Source of the DNA: Eubacterium sp.
GTDB taxonomy: Bacteria; Bacillota; Clostridia; Oscillospirales; Acutalibacteraceae
Direction of reading: 5' to 3'
Assembly: GCA_029050995.1 (NCBI GenBank)
Contig: JAIDLO010000105.1
Location: forward strand, 1 to 13,615
Length of the DNA: 13,615 nt
Numbering within the stretch: position 1 is the first letter of the stretch; every line of letters starts with the position of its first letter. Below the pieces are notes generated by a model, which worked only from the letters and a program-made list of their open reading frames with translations, had not been told where the DNA came from and did no database searches. Both the position numbers and the translations under genes were made by a program. Of the stretch, positions 13,611 to 13,615 are shown piece after piece.

Positions 13611-13615
13611 GATAA

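Noticed and set aside
1..13615. Mobile elements, CRISPR arrays, tRNA or rRNA genes, defence systems
   Set aside because: No repeat-spacer pattern, transposase or integrase motif, tRNA-like cloverleaf or defence-gene signature was seen; the genes are ordinary chromosomal functions.

Overview
The window looks like a chromosomal segment of a low-GC, Gram-positive anaerobe of the class Clostridia, probably a gut Oscillospiraceae/Ruminococcaceae type. This is inferred from the AT-rich sequence, purine-rich Shine-Dalgarno sites (AAGGAG/GGAGG), compact operons, a YtrA-type GntR/ABC module, and protein signatures such as the GNHTDHN form of galactokinase. Every gene I can support is on the minus strand, so transcription runs from right to left. 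I saw no rRNA, tRNA, CRISPR array, insertion sequence or phage gene.

Right end (13615 to about 11480): an intracellular glycoside hydrolase family 28 protein has its own sigma-A-like promoter, overlapped by a palindrome. It is followed by a hairpin terminator and a methylated-DNA--cysteine S-methyltransferase (ogt). Between ogt and the next gene is a 166-nt leader. It carries two possible mini-ORFs and three copies of an 8-9 nt element (two in one orientation, one inverted) that could form mutually exclusive hairpins. One of these covers the ribosome-binding/start region of an MFS efflux-type transporter. This candidate leader-peptide attenuator is the most interesting non-coding structure in the window.

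Centre (10192 to 4773): after a strong terminator with a GNRA-type loop and a new promoter comes an aromatic amino acid operon, tyrA-aroB-aroA-aroC-pheA. Overlaps of 1, 4 and 23 nt and an 18-nt gap point to co-translation. The genes cover 3-dehydroquinate formation, EPSP and chorismate synthesis, and both terminal branches (prephenate dehydrogenase and bifunctional chorismate mutase/prephenate dehydratase). DAHP synthase, dehydroquinase, shikimate dehydrogenase and shikimate kinase are not here and must lie elsewhere. The only chorismate mutase in the window is fused to PheA, so tyrosine synthesis through the separate TyrA may depend on it.

Left-centre (4741 to 1600): the same strand continues with a VTT/TVP38-type membrane protein, a galactokinase-family kinase and a YegS/DgkB-type lipid kinase. 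Only short gaps separate them and I see no convincing terminator until the strong hairpin at 1604-1635, so the transcript from tyrA could run about 8.4 kb.

Left end (1592 to 1): a second promoter, overlapped downstream by a perfect 9-bp-arm palindrome, drives a YtrA-like GntR repressor, an ABC ATPase and the start of a membrane permease that runs off the left edge. These three genes overlap by 8 and 26 nt.
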